DNA of 64,000 nt from Candidatus Nitrosocosmicus arcticus (GTDB lineage: Archaea; Thermoproteota; Nitrososphaeria; Nitrososphaerales; Nitrososphaeraceae), in NCBI RefSeq assembly GCF_007826885.1, contig NZ_ML675583.1, positions 62,001 to 126,000 on the forward strand, given 5' to 3'. The notes under the pieces are model-generated. The model saw nothing but the letters and a program-made list of their open reading frames with translations. It was not told where the DNA came from and searched no databases. Positions 63,113 through 64,000 of the stretch are shown in pieces. Position numbers and translations under genes: made by a program. Numbering within the stretch: the stretch's first letter is position 1; every line of letters starts with the position of its first letter.

Positions 63113-64000
63113 TTATTCCATATCAGCTCCACCAACAAGATTTACGAAAATATCATCTAATGTGATCGGAGATACAGAAAATGACAAATTATTACGAACC
63201 AAAATATCAGATATTTCCCTTAGATTATGCTCAAAAGTAAATAATCTTATAGAGTCAGAACTCATGCTAATTGTTTTCCCAAAAGAATTAATGAAGTTTT
63301 TTAAATCATAAACATTATAATCCTTTGATATGTTGATGTCAATTCTTATTTGATAATTTAGAGTATTTCTTAAATCGTTCATGTTGCCTTTAGAAACGAC
63401 TCTACCTTCATCAATAATGAATATAGAATCAGACAACATTTCGGCTTCATCCATATAATGAGTAGTTAATACAATGGTTATTCCCTTATTTTTCCAATCT
63501 TTTATAATAGACCACACCTGTCGTCGTGATACTGGATCTAAACCTATAGTAGGTTCATCCAAAAACAGCAAAGGTGATTCAGTTGCCATGGCCATCCCAA
63601 CCAATATTTTCTGTTTCATTCCTCCCGATAGATTCAATGCAGGAATATCTTTTGCAGAAAAAAGATCAAGTCTTTGTAATATGTCAGAGGTTTTCTGCGA
63701 TGCGAACTCTTTCTTTTCGCCTCGTATCCTCAACCAATTATAAATATGATCCCACGGAGTTAATGCGCGTAAAGGTCTCCCTTCCTGTGGAACTATAGAA
63801 ATTTTTTGGCGTATTTTTTCTGGAGACTTGAGTATATCGTCACCGAATACTAACACCTTTCCTGATGTGGGTAACAATTGAGTAGAACAAATACGTATAA
63901 AGGTAGTTTTTCCGGCACCATTTCTTCCCAATAACGTAGATATCTTTCCTTCTTCGATTTGTAAAGAGATATCATTTAATGCCTTTTTATTGGAATTTTT
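63113..64000 (-). CDS. ABC transporter ATP-binding protein, 5' end outside window
   Basis: Nucleotide-binding subunit of an ABC-2-type exporter or drug/lipid transporter. The frame is open to the window edge, so the true start is outside; the codons before LLGRNGAGKTT (Walker A) read ALNDISLQIEEGKI. Further motifs: Q-loop VPQEG, signature LSGGMKQK, Walker B LLFLDEPTIGLD and H-loop TTHYMDEAE. The C-terminal ~80 residues are the DUF4162-like extension typical of NatA/CcmA-type subunits. The permease gene would be expected beyond either end and is not visible. Confidence 0.93.
   Translation of the reverse strand, partial: KNSNKKALNDISLQIEEGKISTLLGRNGAGKTTFIRICSTQLLPTSGKVLVFGDDILKSPEKIRQKISIVPQEGRPLRALTPWDHIYNWLRIRGEKKEFASQKTSDILQRLDLFSAKDIPALNLSGGMKQKILVGMAMATESPLLFLDEPTIGLDPVSRRQVWSIIKDWKNKGITIVLTTHYMDEAEMLSDSIFIIDEGRVVSKGNMNDLRNTLNYQIRIDINISKDYNVYDLKNFINSFGKTISMSSDSIRLFTFEHNLREISDILVRNNLSFSVSPITLDDIFVNLVGGADME

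Overview
This window reads as chromosome from an AT-rich ammonia-oxidising archaeon (Thaumarchaeota/Nitrososphaeria, probably a terrestrial Nitrososphaeraceae member such as Nitrosocosmicus; the genus is inference). The archaeal assignment rests on an archaeal CCA-adding enzyme, TiaS, type II methionine aminopeptidase, UPF0200/UPF0201 pair, an archaeal beta-CASP nuclease, frequent TTG/GTG starts with TATA boxes close to start codons, and tRNA genes interrupted by bulge-helix-bulge introns. The ammonia-oxidiser assignment rests on an Amt transporter, a NirK-type copper nitrite reductase and several cupredoxins in one locus.

Layout. 1-5.2 kb: truncated PRPP synthetase, a hydantoinase/oxoprolinase-type protein next to a glutamate-racemase homologue that has lost both catalytic cysteines, a DtxR-type metal regulator and a small winged-helix gene with two DtxR-like operators. 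5.2-20.3 kb: envelope, metal and nitrogen functions: a PQQ sugar dehydrogenase fused to a cupredoxin, a cyclase-family hydrolase, a DedA-like membrane protein, an FTR1 iron permease carrying the same operator, Amt, an MDR dehydrogenase, NirK, and a decayed CPA2 antiporter. 20.4-34 kb: asparagine-synthase-like and PTPS/QueD-like genes, ValS, large secreted discoidin-domain proteins, RidA, an anchored cupredoxin and a YyaL-type thioredoxin-fold protein. 34-41 kb: RNA and sulfur housekeeping: ThpR-Cca-kinase, UPF0200/UPF0201, and sulfite/nitrite reductase with a two-domain sulfurtransferase. 41.1-45.7 kb: tRNA-Trp followed by an accessory island with a ribbon-helix-helix operon, a SWIM-domain transposase, DUF3800 and orphan small proteins. 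46-64 kb: mostly housekeeping (MetAP, S11, ThiL, GlmM, ferredoxin, aCPSF2-like, Ogg, ThrC, HisI, TiaS, ABC ATPase), interrupted by a recently homogenised pair of methyltransferases and an acidic low-complexity protein.

How the genes fit together. Amt imports ammonium and NirK plus the cupredoxins belong to copper-based extracytoplasmic redox chemistry. DtxR, the winged-helix gene and FTR1 appear to form a small iron regulon tied by the palindrome TTAGG-N4-CCTAA. Cca, ThpR, TiaS, ValS and the tRNA genes form a tRNA-rich functional background.

The most notable sequence-level observations are: three tRNA genes (Trp, initiator Met, Leu-CAG) each carrying two short introns that fold into or close to bulge-helix-bulge motifs, five of the six near-ideal; a MurI homologue with Ser replacing both catalytic Cys beside an oxoprolinase-like gene; a DtxR-box regulon; a divergent RHH/transposase pair sharing an array of TAGTAGTAT elements; a MoaD-like/E1 fusion; and a tandem methyltransferase pair with an apparently identical 595-bp core but different ends.
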